This document shows positions 7,339-16,086 of a stretch of DNA of 64,000 nt, in pieces. Both the position numbers and the translations under genes were made by a program. Position 1 is the stretch's first letter. Each line of letters starts with the position of its first letter. Source of the stretch: Alkalihalobacterium alkalinitrilicum (GTDB lineage: Bacteria > Bacillota > Bacilli > Bacillales > Bacillaceae_F); assembly GCF_002019605.1 (NCBI RefSeq), contig NZ_KV917368.1, positions 1,507,617 to 1,571,616 on the forward strand, written 5' to 3'. Below the pieces are notes generated by a model. It ran no database searches and was not told where the DNA came from. It worked only from the letters and a program-made list of their open reading frames with translations.

Positions 7339-8988
7339 CTATATATCTTTATCTTTTGGTATGATTACCACAAAACAAGCTCCGCTCATTTCACCTTCTT
7401 CAAGAAATATTTCGCCATTGATTTCTGATAAAACTTGTTTAGTTAGGGCCAGTCCAATCCCACGATTTGAACCCTTTTTTGTTGTAAAGCCAAAACTGAA
7501 TATTTTATCAGCAAGTTCTTCTGGGACGCCTAGTCCTGAATCTTCTATTTCGAATACAATGTTATCACCAACATCTGTAAAGAAAATTGAAATTTCTCGC
7601 GTTGAGGTAGGATTTAATTTGACCGCATCAATTGCATTCCCAATTAAATTGCCTAATACTGTTACAAGAGCGTCCCTTTTTTTGTTCGATAAAGAATACG
7701 TTAATTTACTCTCAGGATCGATTGTAATATGAATTTTTTGTTCGTTTGCCTGATTTAATTTCCCTAACAGGATAGCGTTAATGAGCGGATCTGGTACTTT
7801 CTCAATTAATAAACGAATCCATTCTTGCTGAATATTGTTTTCTTTCCGAATGAATTCTATCGCTTCTTTTTTCCGATCTAATTGAATGAGCCCTAATACA
7901 GTATACATTTTATTTGAAAATTCATGAGTTTGAGCTCTTAATGCATCGGCGTATTGCTTTATTCGAGTTAATTCTTTTGTTAAACGTTCAATTTCAGTTT
8001 TATTACGAATTGTAGATACAGCTCCGATTAACGTATCTTCATAATAGATCGGTACACGGTTTACATATACGATATGATTACCAATGATCATTTCTTTGTC
8101 AAATTGACTTTCTCCCTGATCGAGCACTTGATGTAGTTTGGAAGTAGGTAAAACCTCTAATATATGTTTGCCGATATAAAATTCAGGGTCTATATCTGTA
8201 TTAGATAGCAATCGACCTGCTGCAGCATTAATCATAATAATCATCCCTTTACGGTTGACTGCAATAATTCCTTCATGTGTTGATTGTAAAATGGATTCCT
8301 TCTGTAAAAAAAGATGAGAAATTTCTTCTGGCTCTAAACCAAATAAGATTTTCTTTATATAATGTGCTATCGCAAAAGCTCCTACTAGTCCGAAACTAAC
8401 AAGAAGTACTAAAAAAAACCAAAGTTCTTTACTATATCCTTTAATTATAGTTTGAACATCACTAACCATAAACCCTACTGAAACTACACCAATTATCTCT
8501 CCATTATCTGATATAATGGGAACTTTTCCTCTAATTGACTGTCCTAAACTCCCGACAGCTTTTGATACATATGACTGTCCATCGACTAATGCTGGGGCAT
8601 TGTCTTCCCCTTTCATTTTACGGCCAATTTGGTCTGGATTAGGGTGAGAATAACGTATTTCATCTATATTTCCAACAACGATAAACTCAGCACCTGTAAC
8701 TTCCCGTATAGGCTCGACTATCGGTTGAATGACAGCAGCTGGAACTTCATAATCAAATGCTCTTTTTAGATCAGGAATCAAGGCTACACTTTCCGCTACG
8801 CTTAATGCCCTTTCCCCTAATTCTTTTTCTAAAGTATCTGACACAAAATTATGTAAAAAGCCACCCATAATAGTGAACATTCCAATAATTAAAAGCCCAA
8901 TAAGAATAATCATTTTCAATTTTAAATTAAGCTTAATGTTTGGTCTTAAAACAAACTTTTTTTCTTCGCTATTTTGAAAATGATCCAA
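7339..8988 (-). CDS. CitS/DcuS-type sensor histidine kinase
   Basis: This membrane kinase of 549 residues senses extracellular carboxylates. One transmembrane segment lies near residues 25-48 and a second near 190-212; between them is an extracytoplasmic PDC/Cache sensor domain of about 140 residues. A PAS domain follows (about 225-335), then the phosphoacceptor helix with RAQTHEFSNKMYTVLGLIQL near residue 355. The HATPase domain has GNLIGNAIDAV, EDSGLGVPEE and GFTTKKGSNRGIGL. The architecture is that of the CitA/DcuS family. Position upstream of a CitMHS transporter favours citrate, but C4-dicarboxylate is possible. Confidence 0.88.
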   Translation of the reverse strand: MDHFQNSEEKKFVLRPNIKLNLKLKMIILIGLLIIGMFTIMGGFLHNFVSDTLEKELGERALSVAESVALIPDLKRAFDYEVPAAVIQPIVEPIREVTGAEFIVVGNIDEIRYSHPNPDQIGRKMKGEDNAPALVDGQSYVSKAVGSLGQSIRGKVPIISDNGEIIGVVSVGFMVSDVQTIIKGYSKELWFFLVLLVSFGLVGAFAIAHYIKKILFGLEPEEISHLFLQKESILQSTHEGIIAVNRKGMIIMINAAAGRLLSNTDIDPEFYIGKHILEVLPTSKLHQVLDQGESQFDKEMIIGNHIVYVNRVPIYYEDTLIGAVSTIRNKTEIERLTKELTRIKQYADALRAQTHEFSNKMYTVLGLIQLDRKKEAIEFIRKENNIQQEWIRLLIEKVPDPLINAILLGKLNQANEQKIHITIDPESKLTYSLSNKKRDALVTVLGNLIGNAIDAVKLNPTSTREISIFFTDVGDNIVFEIEDSGLGVPEELADKIFSFGFTTKKGSNRGIGLALTKQVLSEINGEIFLEEGEMSGACFVVIIPKDKDI

Positions 8989-9158
8989 ATTAAAATTCCC
9001 CTTTAATGAATATTCTCTAAATATTAGAAATTTATCTAATGAAGCTAAAAAGACACTACTTTATAAATAGCGTCTTAAATCTGTATTCTTCATTCATATT
9101 GTGAATGCCAACTAGTTCTTTCTGCAATTTATACTTGAAAAACTAATTTGATCTATAT

Positions 9159-9452
9159 TTAATTCAAAGGAGCTTCTACTTGTTGTCTACAATAGTTATT
9201 TATGATTTCTACTTCCTCTTCTTCCAAAGCAAAGTCAATATGTTCATTCGTTGTTTTTTCATGAATTTGATATTGAACGACTCTACCATCGTTTTCATGA
9301 TATGCATAAATCACTCTTAAATATATTCCATTTTCATTATGTAGCTCATCATCTTCAGAAACAACAACATTTAGTGTGAATTCGTATCGATCTCCTACTA
9401 AAATTCCTGTTGTATCTGCAAGTTTTTCGACTGTATGTCCTGTAATTTCCAT
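9159..9452 (-). CDS. Small conserved Bacillaceae protein (DUF6509-like)
   Basis: The product is 97 acidic residues starting MEITGHTVEKL. ATG 9452 is chosen because an AAAGGGAG ribosome site sits six bases ahead of it, while the ATG six bases earlier abuts that site. It has no signal peptide or membrane segment. The composition and the TGILVGDRYEF and VVQYQIHEKTT patterns resemble a family of small Bacillus proteins that I recall as DUF6509. No function is known to me. It appears monocistronic. Confidence 0.65.
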   Translation of the reverse strand: MEITGHTVEKLADTTGILVGDRYEFTLNVVVSEDDELHNENGIYLRVIYAYHENDGRVVQYQIHEKTTNEHIDFALEEEEVEIINNYCRQQVEAPLN

Positions 9453-9520
9453 AAACATCTCCCTTTCTTGTTATAGTTTACGAAGTAGTCCTTTATTTTA
9501 AACTAAGTTCTAACAAAACA

Positions 9521-9706
9521 CTATTTTAAAACCTTCTGTTTTTGCATAATTTGATATGATTTTTCAATAATATCTGTTAATACATCTCCCTTATAAATTC
9601 GACCAAGTTTTGTGTTTTCTTGATAATACTCTACAATCTCATCGAATTGATCTGATGTTTTTTTAGAAATTCTTACATTTAATTGAACCCTATTTTCTTC
9701 ACCCAT
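9521..9706 (-). CDS. Small ribbon-helix-helix-like protein
   Basis: The 61-residue product starts MGEENRVQLNVRISKKTSDQ. The pattern RVQLNVRIS followed by two predicted helices is that of a short ribbon-helix-helix DNA-binding protein, in which the beta strand contacts DNA as a dimer. The GGAGG site is correctly spaced for ATG 9706 and too close to the ATG six bases earlier. No toxin or plasmid gene adjoins it, so a free-standing regulator is likely. The target is unknown. Confidence 0.6.
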   Translation of the reverse strand: MGEENRVQLNVRISKKTSDQFDEIVEYYQENTKLGRIYKGDVLTDIIEKSYQIMQKQKVLK

Positions 9707-10035
9707 GCACATTTCCTCCTTCCATATTCAGAAGCGTCTCTTTGCTATCGTCTGCTAGCACTATGATAACTAATTGTTATTTTATATGATTTTTTGTAAA
9801 ATGACCAATATTTTTGTTAATTTCTTGTCGAAAACTGAATATACTTATCAAACTTATGGTTATCCCCAATAAAAGCTCAAAGTATAGTAAAGAATCTATA
9901 ACAAGAAGCATAAAACTGTTTTTTTACCAAAAGACTAACGGTACAACCGATAGCTCATTGTTCTGCATTAGCCTATTGTTCATAAAATGAGGACCATTTT
10001 ATAAACGTTTTTTAAAGAGTCAAGGAGGTAATACC
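9707..10035. other. Intergenic region without a recognised gene
   Basis: About 330 AT-rich bases lie between divergently oriented genes. They should contain promoters for both, but I could not define convincing -35/-10 pairs. No open frame with a ribosome site was seen. Confidence 0.5.
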
Positions 10036-10455
10036 ATGGATCAGTTTCGAGGAGATGCTCACAAATTCTATAAAAAAATAAAAAAGACGAGTGATAATAA
10101 CCAAAACATTAATGAATTAAGAGAAATCGAAGAAATAAATAATATCCAAAGATTTTACGGAACACTTCCTATAAACGAATTAAAGATGATTCAATATCGA
10201 ATGATCAAAGAACAGAATGGAAGTGGAATGTTTCCCATTTTGATCTCCATTCTACCGTGGCTTGGGTTAATATTTTCTAAACAAATTCAAAAAATTGCAG
10301 AGAAAAATATTTATTTTATTTATATTTTCCTTACTTTGTTTACTTGTTTCGCACTTATTTTTATTTTACTACATTATCGTGAAAAAGCTTGGGCGTCATT
10401 ACACACCGAAATTCTTAAAGATATGATTGACAATCATGAAAAAAAGGAAATGTAA
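10036..10455 (+). CDS. Small membrane protein of unknown function
   Basis: The 139-residue protein has an excellent AAGGAGG site eight bases before ATG 10036. The first 80 residues are hydrophilic and lysine-rich. Two hydrophobic segments follow (about 78-93, MFPILISILPWLGLIF; about 100-122, with FIYIFLTLFTCFALIFILL), then a charged tail ending EKKEM. It looks like a cytoplasmic domain anchored by a helical hairpin. I do not recognise the family. It is the first of two plus-strand genes here, but 174 bases separate it from the next. Confidence 0.6.
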   Translation: MDQFRGDAHKFYKKIKKTSDNNQNINELREIEEINNIQRFYGTLPINELKMIQYRMIKEQNGSGMFPILISILPWLGLIFSKQIQKIAEKNIYFIYIFLTLFTCFALIFILLHYREKAWASLHTEILKDMIDNHEKKEM

Positions 10456-10629
10456 ATGAGTAAAACTAGATGAACTGATTGCATGAACATTACGTCGACA
10501 TTAACTATCATTATCGATATAATTGCGATATCAAATTTGTCATCTTTCACCGTTAATATTAAAAGACTATTCTATAATTAAAGGAGATTTAGCATTTTGA
10601 CTCAATGATTAAAGAAAGGAAGTGTACAC

Positions 10630-12213
10630 ATGTCGAATAAAATAACCATTTCTATTCTACTAACAAGCGATATTCACGGTAATATTCTCCCGATTAACTA
10701 TGGGAACAACGATAAAAGCAATGTCGGATTGGCTCAACTATCCACTATCATACAGCAGCAAAAATCAAGTGATCGTAATCACATAGTTCTGATCGATAAT
10801 GGGGACATCATTCAAGGTACACCGTTAACTTACTTTTATGCCAGGGTTTGTAATATTGGAATCAACCCTATGATATCTGTTATGAATTACATGGGATTTG
10901 ATGCAGCGGTCCTAGGAAATCATGAATTTAACTATGGACAAGCTGTTTTACAAAAATCAATTAAAGACTCCAAATTCCCTTGGCTCTCTGCAAATATTCT
11001 ACATAAAGAAACGAAACTCCCCTACTATGGTAAACCATATACAATTAAAATACTCGCAGATAATGTAAAAGTAGGCATATTAGGTTTAACAACAGATTAC
11101 ATACCAAATTGGGAAAACCCTAACCATATTAAAGATTTGAGCTTTGAAAATGTAGTAAAGGCCGCGAAAAAGTGGGTTCCATTTTTAAGAAACGAAGAAA
11201 AAGTGGATGTAGTTATTGTTTCCTACCACGGTGGCTTTGAACGCGACCTAGAAACAGGTGAGACTACTGAACACCTTACAGGAGAAAATCAAGGTTACCA
11301 GTTATGTCAAGAAGTTGAGGGAATTGATGTTTTGTTAACTGGCCATCAACATCGTTTTCTCACTGGGAAAGTTAATAATGTCAGCATTATCCAACCTGGT
11401 GATAAAGGACAAGCATTAGGCAAAGTACAACTTTTTTTGGAAAAGCAAATCGATAAATGGGAAATTGTTGGGAAATCATCTGAGTTAATTAAAGTTGATG
11501 AGTTAACAGAACCTGACCCTAAAGTTATTGAACTGACTAAAACATTTGAAGAGAAGACACAGGCGTGGCTAGATCAACCTATTGGAAAAATTCAAGGAGA
11601 TATGCTGATTAACAACCCATTGGAAATTCGAACAAAAGATAATGCATTAATTGAATTTATAAATAAAGTACAAATGGATATTGCTAAAGTTGACATTTCA
11701 AACACGGCCTTATTTTCAGACCAATCTCCTGGATTACACTCAGATGTAACAATGAGGGACATTGTATCAAATTATATTTACCCTAACACGTTAAAAGTTT
11801 TAAAAATAACAGGCAAAGATATGAAAGATGCACTTGAACGTTCAGCCTCTTATTTCGCTCCCTATAATGGTAAAGACATCGAAGTAAACCTAGAGTTTAC
11901 AACCCCAAAGCCTCAGCACTACAACTATGATATGTGGGAAGGAATTGAATACGAAATTAATATCTCTCGCCCTTTCGGTGAGAGAATCGTGCGCCTAACC
12001 TACAAAGGAGAACCTATTGATTTTGATAAAGAATATCACGTTGTAATGAATAATTACCGAGCTGGTGGCGGTGGTGATTATGCGATGTTCCAAAATAAAG
12101 AAGTGGTCCAAGACATCCCACTTGATGTTTCTGAACTTCTCGCCAACTATATTTTAGAAAGAAAGGTCATTGAAGCGACAGTAAATCATAACTGGAAAGT
12201 CGTTCATGATTAG
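10630..12213 (+). CDS. 5'-nucleotidase / 2',3'-cyclic phosphodiesterase family metallophosphatase, cytoplasmic
   Basis: The 527-residue enzyme has the two-domain layout of UshA/CpdB/YfkN-type nucleotidases. The calcineurin-like metallophosphatase domain covers about residues 1-270 with the metal motifs LLTSDIHGN, IDNGDIIQG, LGNHEFN, VSYHGG and TGHQHR. The C-terminal 5'-nucleotidase domain covers about 310-527 with DNALIEFINKVQ, SNYIYPNTLKVLKITGKDM and NNYRAGGGGDYAMF. There is no signal peptide: the protein begins directly with MSNKITISILLTSD, so it should act in the cytoplasm, unlike most relatives. A GAAAGGAAGTG site precedes ATG 10630. The substrate is not predictable beyond phosphate esters of nucleosides. 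Confidence 0.85.
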   Translation: MSNKITISILLTSDIHGNILPINYGNNDKSNVGLAQLSTIIQQQKSSDRNHIVLIDNGDIIQGTPLTYFYARVCNIGINPMISVMNYMGFDAAVLGNHEFNYGQAVLQKSIKDSKFPWLSANILHKETKLPYYGKPYTIKILADNVKVGILGLTTDYIPNWENPNHIKDLSFENVVKAAKKWVPFLRNEEKVDVVIVSYHGGFERDLETGETTEHLTGENQGYQLCQEVEGIDVLLTGHQHRFLTGKVNNVSIIQPGDKGQALGKVQLFLEKQIDKWEIVGKSSELIKVDELTEPDPKVIELTKTFEEKTQAWLDQPIGKIQGDMLINNPLEIRTKDNALIEFINKVQMDIAKVDISNTALFSDQSPGLHSDVTMRDIVSNYIYPNTLKVLKITGKDMKDALERSASYFAPYNGKDIEVNLEFTTPKPQHYNYDMWEGIEYEINISRPFGERIVRLTYKGEPIDFDKEYHVVMNNYRAGGGGDYAMFQNKEVVQDIPLDVSELLANYILERKVIEATVNHNWKVVHD

Positions 12214-12248
12214 TGATAGTTCAATTCACATCAAACCATTGTGCTGGT

Positions 12249-12291
12249 ACAAAGGGAACAAGCGTAATACAAAATCATCTGTTCCCTTTGT
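12249..12291 (+). terminator. Terminator of the nucleotidase-like gene
   Basis: ACAAAGGGAACA and TGTTCCCTTTGT form a perfect 12-bp stem around a 19-base loop, 36 bases after the stop codon. AATAAATATTTTTTC follows. Confidence 0.75.
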
Positions 12292-12308
12292 AATAAATAT
12301 TTTTTCTT

Positions 12309-12556
12309 ATTAATAATTTTCTTCGAATCCGTGATTATTTCCTCGACCAAACTCTAAACGCCGTACCCTTCGACTCAAACTCTCAACTTCTGATTCTAAC
12401 CGAGATACACGTTGTGCAATACCTGTCGGTGGTACTGGTGTTGCTGGTGGTTGTGGTGGGAAAGGACTTGGTGGATAAGGAGCTGGGGTAAATCTCGGAA
12501 TAGTAAGGACTTGACCAACAAATACTAGATTTGGGTTGATTATTGCATTAGCTAAG
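12309..12556 (-). pseudogene. C-terminal remnant of a LysM-domain protein
   Basis: Reading the minus strand from about 12556 gives ANAIINPNLVFVGQVLTIPR, the second half of a LysM peptidoglycan-binding domain. A proline-rich linker (PYPPSPFPPQPP) and a short heptad-like segment (RVSRLESEVESLSRRVRRLE) follow, ending in a stop at 12309. The frame has a stop just upstream (about 12571-12573), and no start codon, signal or first half of the LysM fold remains. It directly abuts the stop codon of the terpene cyclase gene, so the front of the LysM gene appears to have been replaced or deleted. Confidence 0.65.
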
Positions 12557-12562
12557 ATAAAC

Positions 12563-14443
12563 TTAATCTAAATACTTCTTTTTATATTTTGCAAGAGTTA
12601 GTAAAGCCCACGTATGATTTAAGCTATGGTAGTAAAAGTAAACACTACCTGGAATGCCTCCTCCTGTCGGGTAAACTGTCGTCCAATCATTTCTTTTTAG
12701 AGTATTTATTAAATAGTGAATACCACGATTAATTTCGTGGGTTGGTTTATCATTTATTTCAATGAGCATTTCCAATGCCCAAGCACTTTGGGTAGGAGTA
12801 CTATGTTTGAGTGGAACGTATTTTTTTACAACATCACTATAACAAGATTCACCCCAACCCCCATCTTCATTTTGAATACTTAGCATCCACTGATTCGCTT
12901 TTCGAATGGCTGGGTCATAAGGGGATACACCAACAGCCAATAAACCTATAACAACTGCACTCGTGCCATGTGTATAAGAGATCCCCCATCTACCATACCA
13001 AGAACCATTTTTTTCTTGTTGTCTTTTTAACCAACGAATGGCTTTTTGTATGCGAAAATGTTTTTCGGTCTTACCACAATCATACCCCAAAAACTGAAGG
13101 ACTCTTCCTGTTAAATCATTCGTTGAAGGATCAATAGCAAACTCTTTTGCTTCTTCAAAAGGAATCAATAAATTAATTATCCTTCGATTAAGATTTTTTT
13201 CGAAGGCTGGCCATCCCCCGTCATCATTTTGCATCATTAATACCCAATTCAACCCTTTATTCCAAGCATTACGAAACCTATTATTGTATACTGAACTTCT
13301 TTTTAACGCACGTAGAGCAATTGCGGTACAATCTACATCTGGATACATCGTATTTATGTCTGAAAAGCCCCAGCCACCTGGCTTGGCTTTCGGATTGCGA
13401 ACAATCCAATCCCCTATTTGTAAATGTTGTCGAGAAAGTATATATTCGTTGGCTTTTTTGATTACTGAATTTGTTGGGAGTACGTTCGATTCTTGCAATG
13501 TAAAACTGATAATTGCCGTATCCCAAACTGTTGATGTTGCTGCCTGCAAATGATCCGCTTCATCGAATCTATAAACGAGCGACTTCAGCCCTTGTATTGC
13601 ATTAACTATTATTTGAGATTGTTTTGTATAACCTAGTGAAATCATAGCAAAAATCATATAAATAGTTGCAGGGGCGTAACTGTAAAGCGTTCCATCGGGT
13701 TCAATTCGCTCCAACAAAAAGCTTTCTGTGGTTCTCATTGATTTTTTTAAGAGACGTTTTGACAATGGTGGAATTAACTTAGTAGGCAATGTTATCAGTT
13801 TTAAAAAAGACGTAAAGAGAGCTAGAGGATCTTTTGGGTGTTTTTTAATTGTATATAGATGATGAATATTGGGGGTATATTTGTTTTTTATTGAGAATCG
13901 TTTGTTGGCCATAATTATGATCGGAAGGAAATGAACACGTGCATGGCCAACAATGTCGTATTTATTAACGGGGAAGTTGTTCGGTAATAGAGTGAACTCA
14001 AGTGGTATACTTACACTTTTTGGCCAACGGATTTCACCGCTGATTGCAAGTAATACAAGCGTAAATAATTTGTTAACATTTCCTATCCCGCCTTTAGAAC
14101 GAATAAATTGTTCAGCTTTTTTCATATTTTCGTCTTCACGATTTCGATGCTGAGAAAAAAGTAATCCATAGTATGCTTCGACGGTGGTCTCTAAATCACC
14201 GTCGCTATCGTAGCAAAGTTTCCAAGCACCATTTTCCGCTTGTTTACTTATAATCCGATTAGCTAATTGAGCAATCAGTTCTTCCTCTCCTTCAATTTCT
14301 AATAACCGTAATAAGATGATAAAATACACATCGGTTATTGGGCTTGCTTCTAAACTATACCCCCACGAACCATCGGATGATTGATCAATTTTTAGCTTAT
14401 CTATAATGTTTTCAATACTAGACAATAGCTCTTCTTTCATCAA
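12563..14443 (-). CDS. sqhC: Sporulenol synthase-type terpene cyclase (squalene-hopene cyclase superfamily)
   Basis: This class II terpene cyclase of 626 residues resembles the Bacillus sporulenol/tetraprenyl-beta-curcumene cyclases, which make C35 terpenoids of spores. QW-type repeats are present: DGSWGYS near residue 24, ENGAWKL near 71, QNDDGGWPAFEK near 404, KNGSWYGRWG and NEDGGWGESC. The acid motif, DxDD in squalene-hopene cyclases, reads D369-V-D371-C372 here, with Cys in place of the last Asp. That may alter how far cyclisation proceeds (see findings). No prenyl-transferase gene is adjacent. The start has no strong ribosome site; ATG codons 1 and 2 are equally possible. Confidence 0.87.
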   Translation of the reverse strand: MMKEELLSSIENIIDKLKIDQSSDGSWGYSLEASPITDVYFIILLRLLEIEGEEELIAQLANRIISKQAENGAWKLCYDSDGDLETTVEAYYGLLFSQHRNREDENMKKAEQFIRSKGGIGNVNKLFTLVLLAISGEIRWPKSVSIPLEFTLLPNNFPVNKYDIVGHARVHFLPIIIMANKRFSIKNKYTPNIHHLYTIKKHPKDPLALFTSFLKLITLPTKLIPPLSKRLLKKSMRTTESFLLERIEPDGTLYSYAPATIYMIFAMISLGYTKQSQIIVNAIQGLKSLVYRFDEADHLQAATSTVWDTAIISFTLQESNVLPTNSVIKKANEYILSRQHLQIGDWIVRNPKAKPGGWGFSDINTMYPDVDCTAIALRALKRSSVYNNRFRNAWNKGLNWVLMMQNDDGGWPAFEKNLNRRIINLLIPFEEAKEFAIDPSTNDLTGRVLQFLGYDCGKTEKHFRIQKAIRWLKRQQEKNGSWYGRWGISYTHGTSAVVIGLLAVGVSPYDPAIRKANQWMLSIQNEDGGWGESCYSDVVKKYVPLKHSTPTQSAWALEMLIEINDKPTHEINRGIHYLINTLKRNDWTTVYPTGGGIPGSVYFYYHSLNHTWALLTLAKYKKKYLD

Positions 14444-14575
14444 TTTATAATACCTACTTTCTTCTGTTCCTCTTATATATCCATGTACCTATGTTATGTA
14501 ACACATTAAGGGTGGTGAAGATCGCAAACAATTATGACCATGTATTGTTAAATTAAATTTATAGAATATAAAAAA

Positions 14576-14609
14576 CTGACTAGTAGATGACCTCATCTGC
14601 TCTAGTCAG
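14576..14609 (-). terminator. Terminator of the dicarboxylate symporter gene
   Basis: CTGACTAGTAGATGA pairs with TCATCT..CTAGTCAG, with a short bulge. On the minus strand TTTTTTATA follows. It lies just beyond the symporter stop codon. Confidence 0.8.
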
Positions 14610-14634
14610 CTTTATTATAGGAATTAATTATCAA

Positions 14635-15774
14635 TTACTTACTTGCCCATCTGTCAATTAGAACGTTAATAGCTCCATCCCCAGTCACATTGGTTGCTGT
14701 ACCAAAACTATCTTGCGCCATATAAAGAGCAATCATTAATCCGATAGCAGCTTCATTAAATCCAAGCATCGATGTTAGCACACCTAATGCTGCCATAATA
14801 GCTCCGCCTGGAACTCCTGGGGCTGCAACCATAATTAAACCGAGCATGAATATAACGGGCATAAATTTTACAAAGGATGGATGTGGTAACTCGGGTGATA
14901 GAGACATTACGGCAATTGCACACATCACGATTGTAATTACACTTCCTGATAAATGAATCGTAGCACAAAGGGGCACACCGAAATTAGCAATATCCTCTTT
15001 TACTTCATTCTTCTTAACCGATTTTAATGTCACTGGTATGGTCGCCGCACTACTCATTGTTCCAATTGCGGTAAAGTAAGCGGGGAGCATATTCTTAATC
15101 AATCGGAGTGGATTTTTCTTAGTTACCACTCCAGCGATGATATATTGGATTACTAACCAGGTCCAATGAGTAACTATGGCTAAAACTAAAATGACACCGA
15201 ATACCTTTAAAGTGGCAAACACTTCTCCTTCAGCAGCAAGTTCAGCAAAAATACCTGCAATATAGATAGGTAAAAATGGAATAATAATTTTCGTAATTAC
15301 CATTTCAACAATGGCTTTTCCTTCATCAAAAAACTTTTTTAACCATTCTCCTCCTGTTTTGGCTACTCCAATTCCAAATACAAAAGCTGTCACTAAAGCT
15401 GTCACTACCCCCATTAATGGTGCAATTTCGAGATTAAGAAACGGTTCTAATGCTGATCCTTCAGCTACACTTCCTCCATCCGCTGTTAAAAAAGGAACGA
15501 TGGTAATTGCCACTAGAAAAGCTAAGAAACCCGCAATGATCGTTGAAATGTACGCTGTTCCAACCGTCATACCAACGAGCCTCCCTGAGCTCTTCCCTAA
15601 GCCTGCAACTCCACTAGCAATGAAGAACAGTATGATAAATGGAATGATGAAACCGATAAAGCTACCGAAAAGAACTTTAAGTGTAATAAAAAAACGAATA
15701 AGAAACTCTGGACCAATTAGCCCTAGTACAATCCCAAAGATGATTCCAATGATTAATTTAAAAATTAATTTCAT
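14635..15774 (-). CDS. Dicarboxylate/amino acid:cation symporter (DAACS family)
   Basis: The Na+ or H+-coupled symporter has 379 residues when started at ATG 15774 (MKLIFKLIIGIIFG), which has AAGGAG eight bases ahead; a longer frame to 15813 lacks a site. The eight-helix, two-hairpin fold of the GltP/DctA family is recognisable from the serine-rich hairpin TMSSAATIPVTLK near residue 230 and the later PGVPGGAIMAALGVL and VTGDGAINVLIDRW. It is short compared with DctA (about 420). Substrates may be C4-dicarboxylates or acidic amino acids; the sequence alone does not separate these. Confidence 0.85.
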   Translation of the reverse strand: MKLIFKLIIGIIFGIVLGLIGPEFLIRFFITLKVLFGSFIGFIIPFIILFFIASGVAGLGKSSGRLVGMTVGTAYISTIIAGFLAFLVAITIVPFLTADGGSVAEGSALEPFLNLEIAPLMGVVTALVTAFVFGIGVAKTGGEWLKKFFDEGKAIVEMVITKIIIPFLPIYIAGIFAELAAEGEVFATLKVFGVILVLAIVTHWTWLVIQYIIAGVVTKKNPLRLIKNMLPAYFTAIGTMSSAATIPVTLKSVKKNEVKEDIANFGVPLCATIHLSGSVITIVMCAIAVMSLSPELPHPSFVKFMPVIFMLGLIMVAAPGVPGGAIMAALGVLTSMLGFNEAAIGLMIALYMAQDSFGTATNVTGDGAINVLIDRWASK

Positions 15775-16000
15775 GTAAAATGCTCCTTCATTAAATTTGT
15801 ACACTTGAAACACACATATGTATATCCCTATTTTACATAGTGCCCAATAATATTCAATGATTTTTTATGTTTTCAGAATAGTTATTTTTTATACTAACAT
15901 AATGTATTAGGTTCATTTTTAATGTTTCCCTTATTATTAGTTAAAAAGAAACATACTACTCCATTTCAAGTTCCGATCCAAATTTACTGAAATATAATAA

Positions 16001-16037
16001 AAAAGAACAAGCAGTTTATTTGACTACCTGTTCTTTT
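16001..16037 (-). terminator. Terminator of the SNF2 helicase gene
   Basis: AAAAGAACA and TGTTCTTTT arms with partial inner pairing enclose a loop. On the minus strand the second arm ends in TTTT. It lies 50 bases beyond the helicase stop codon. Confidence 0.6.
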
Positions 16038-16086
16038 TATACAGTAAGCTAGTTCATTTATATGGACTTTATATAACCTGCTAATT

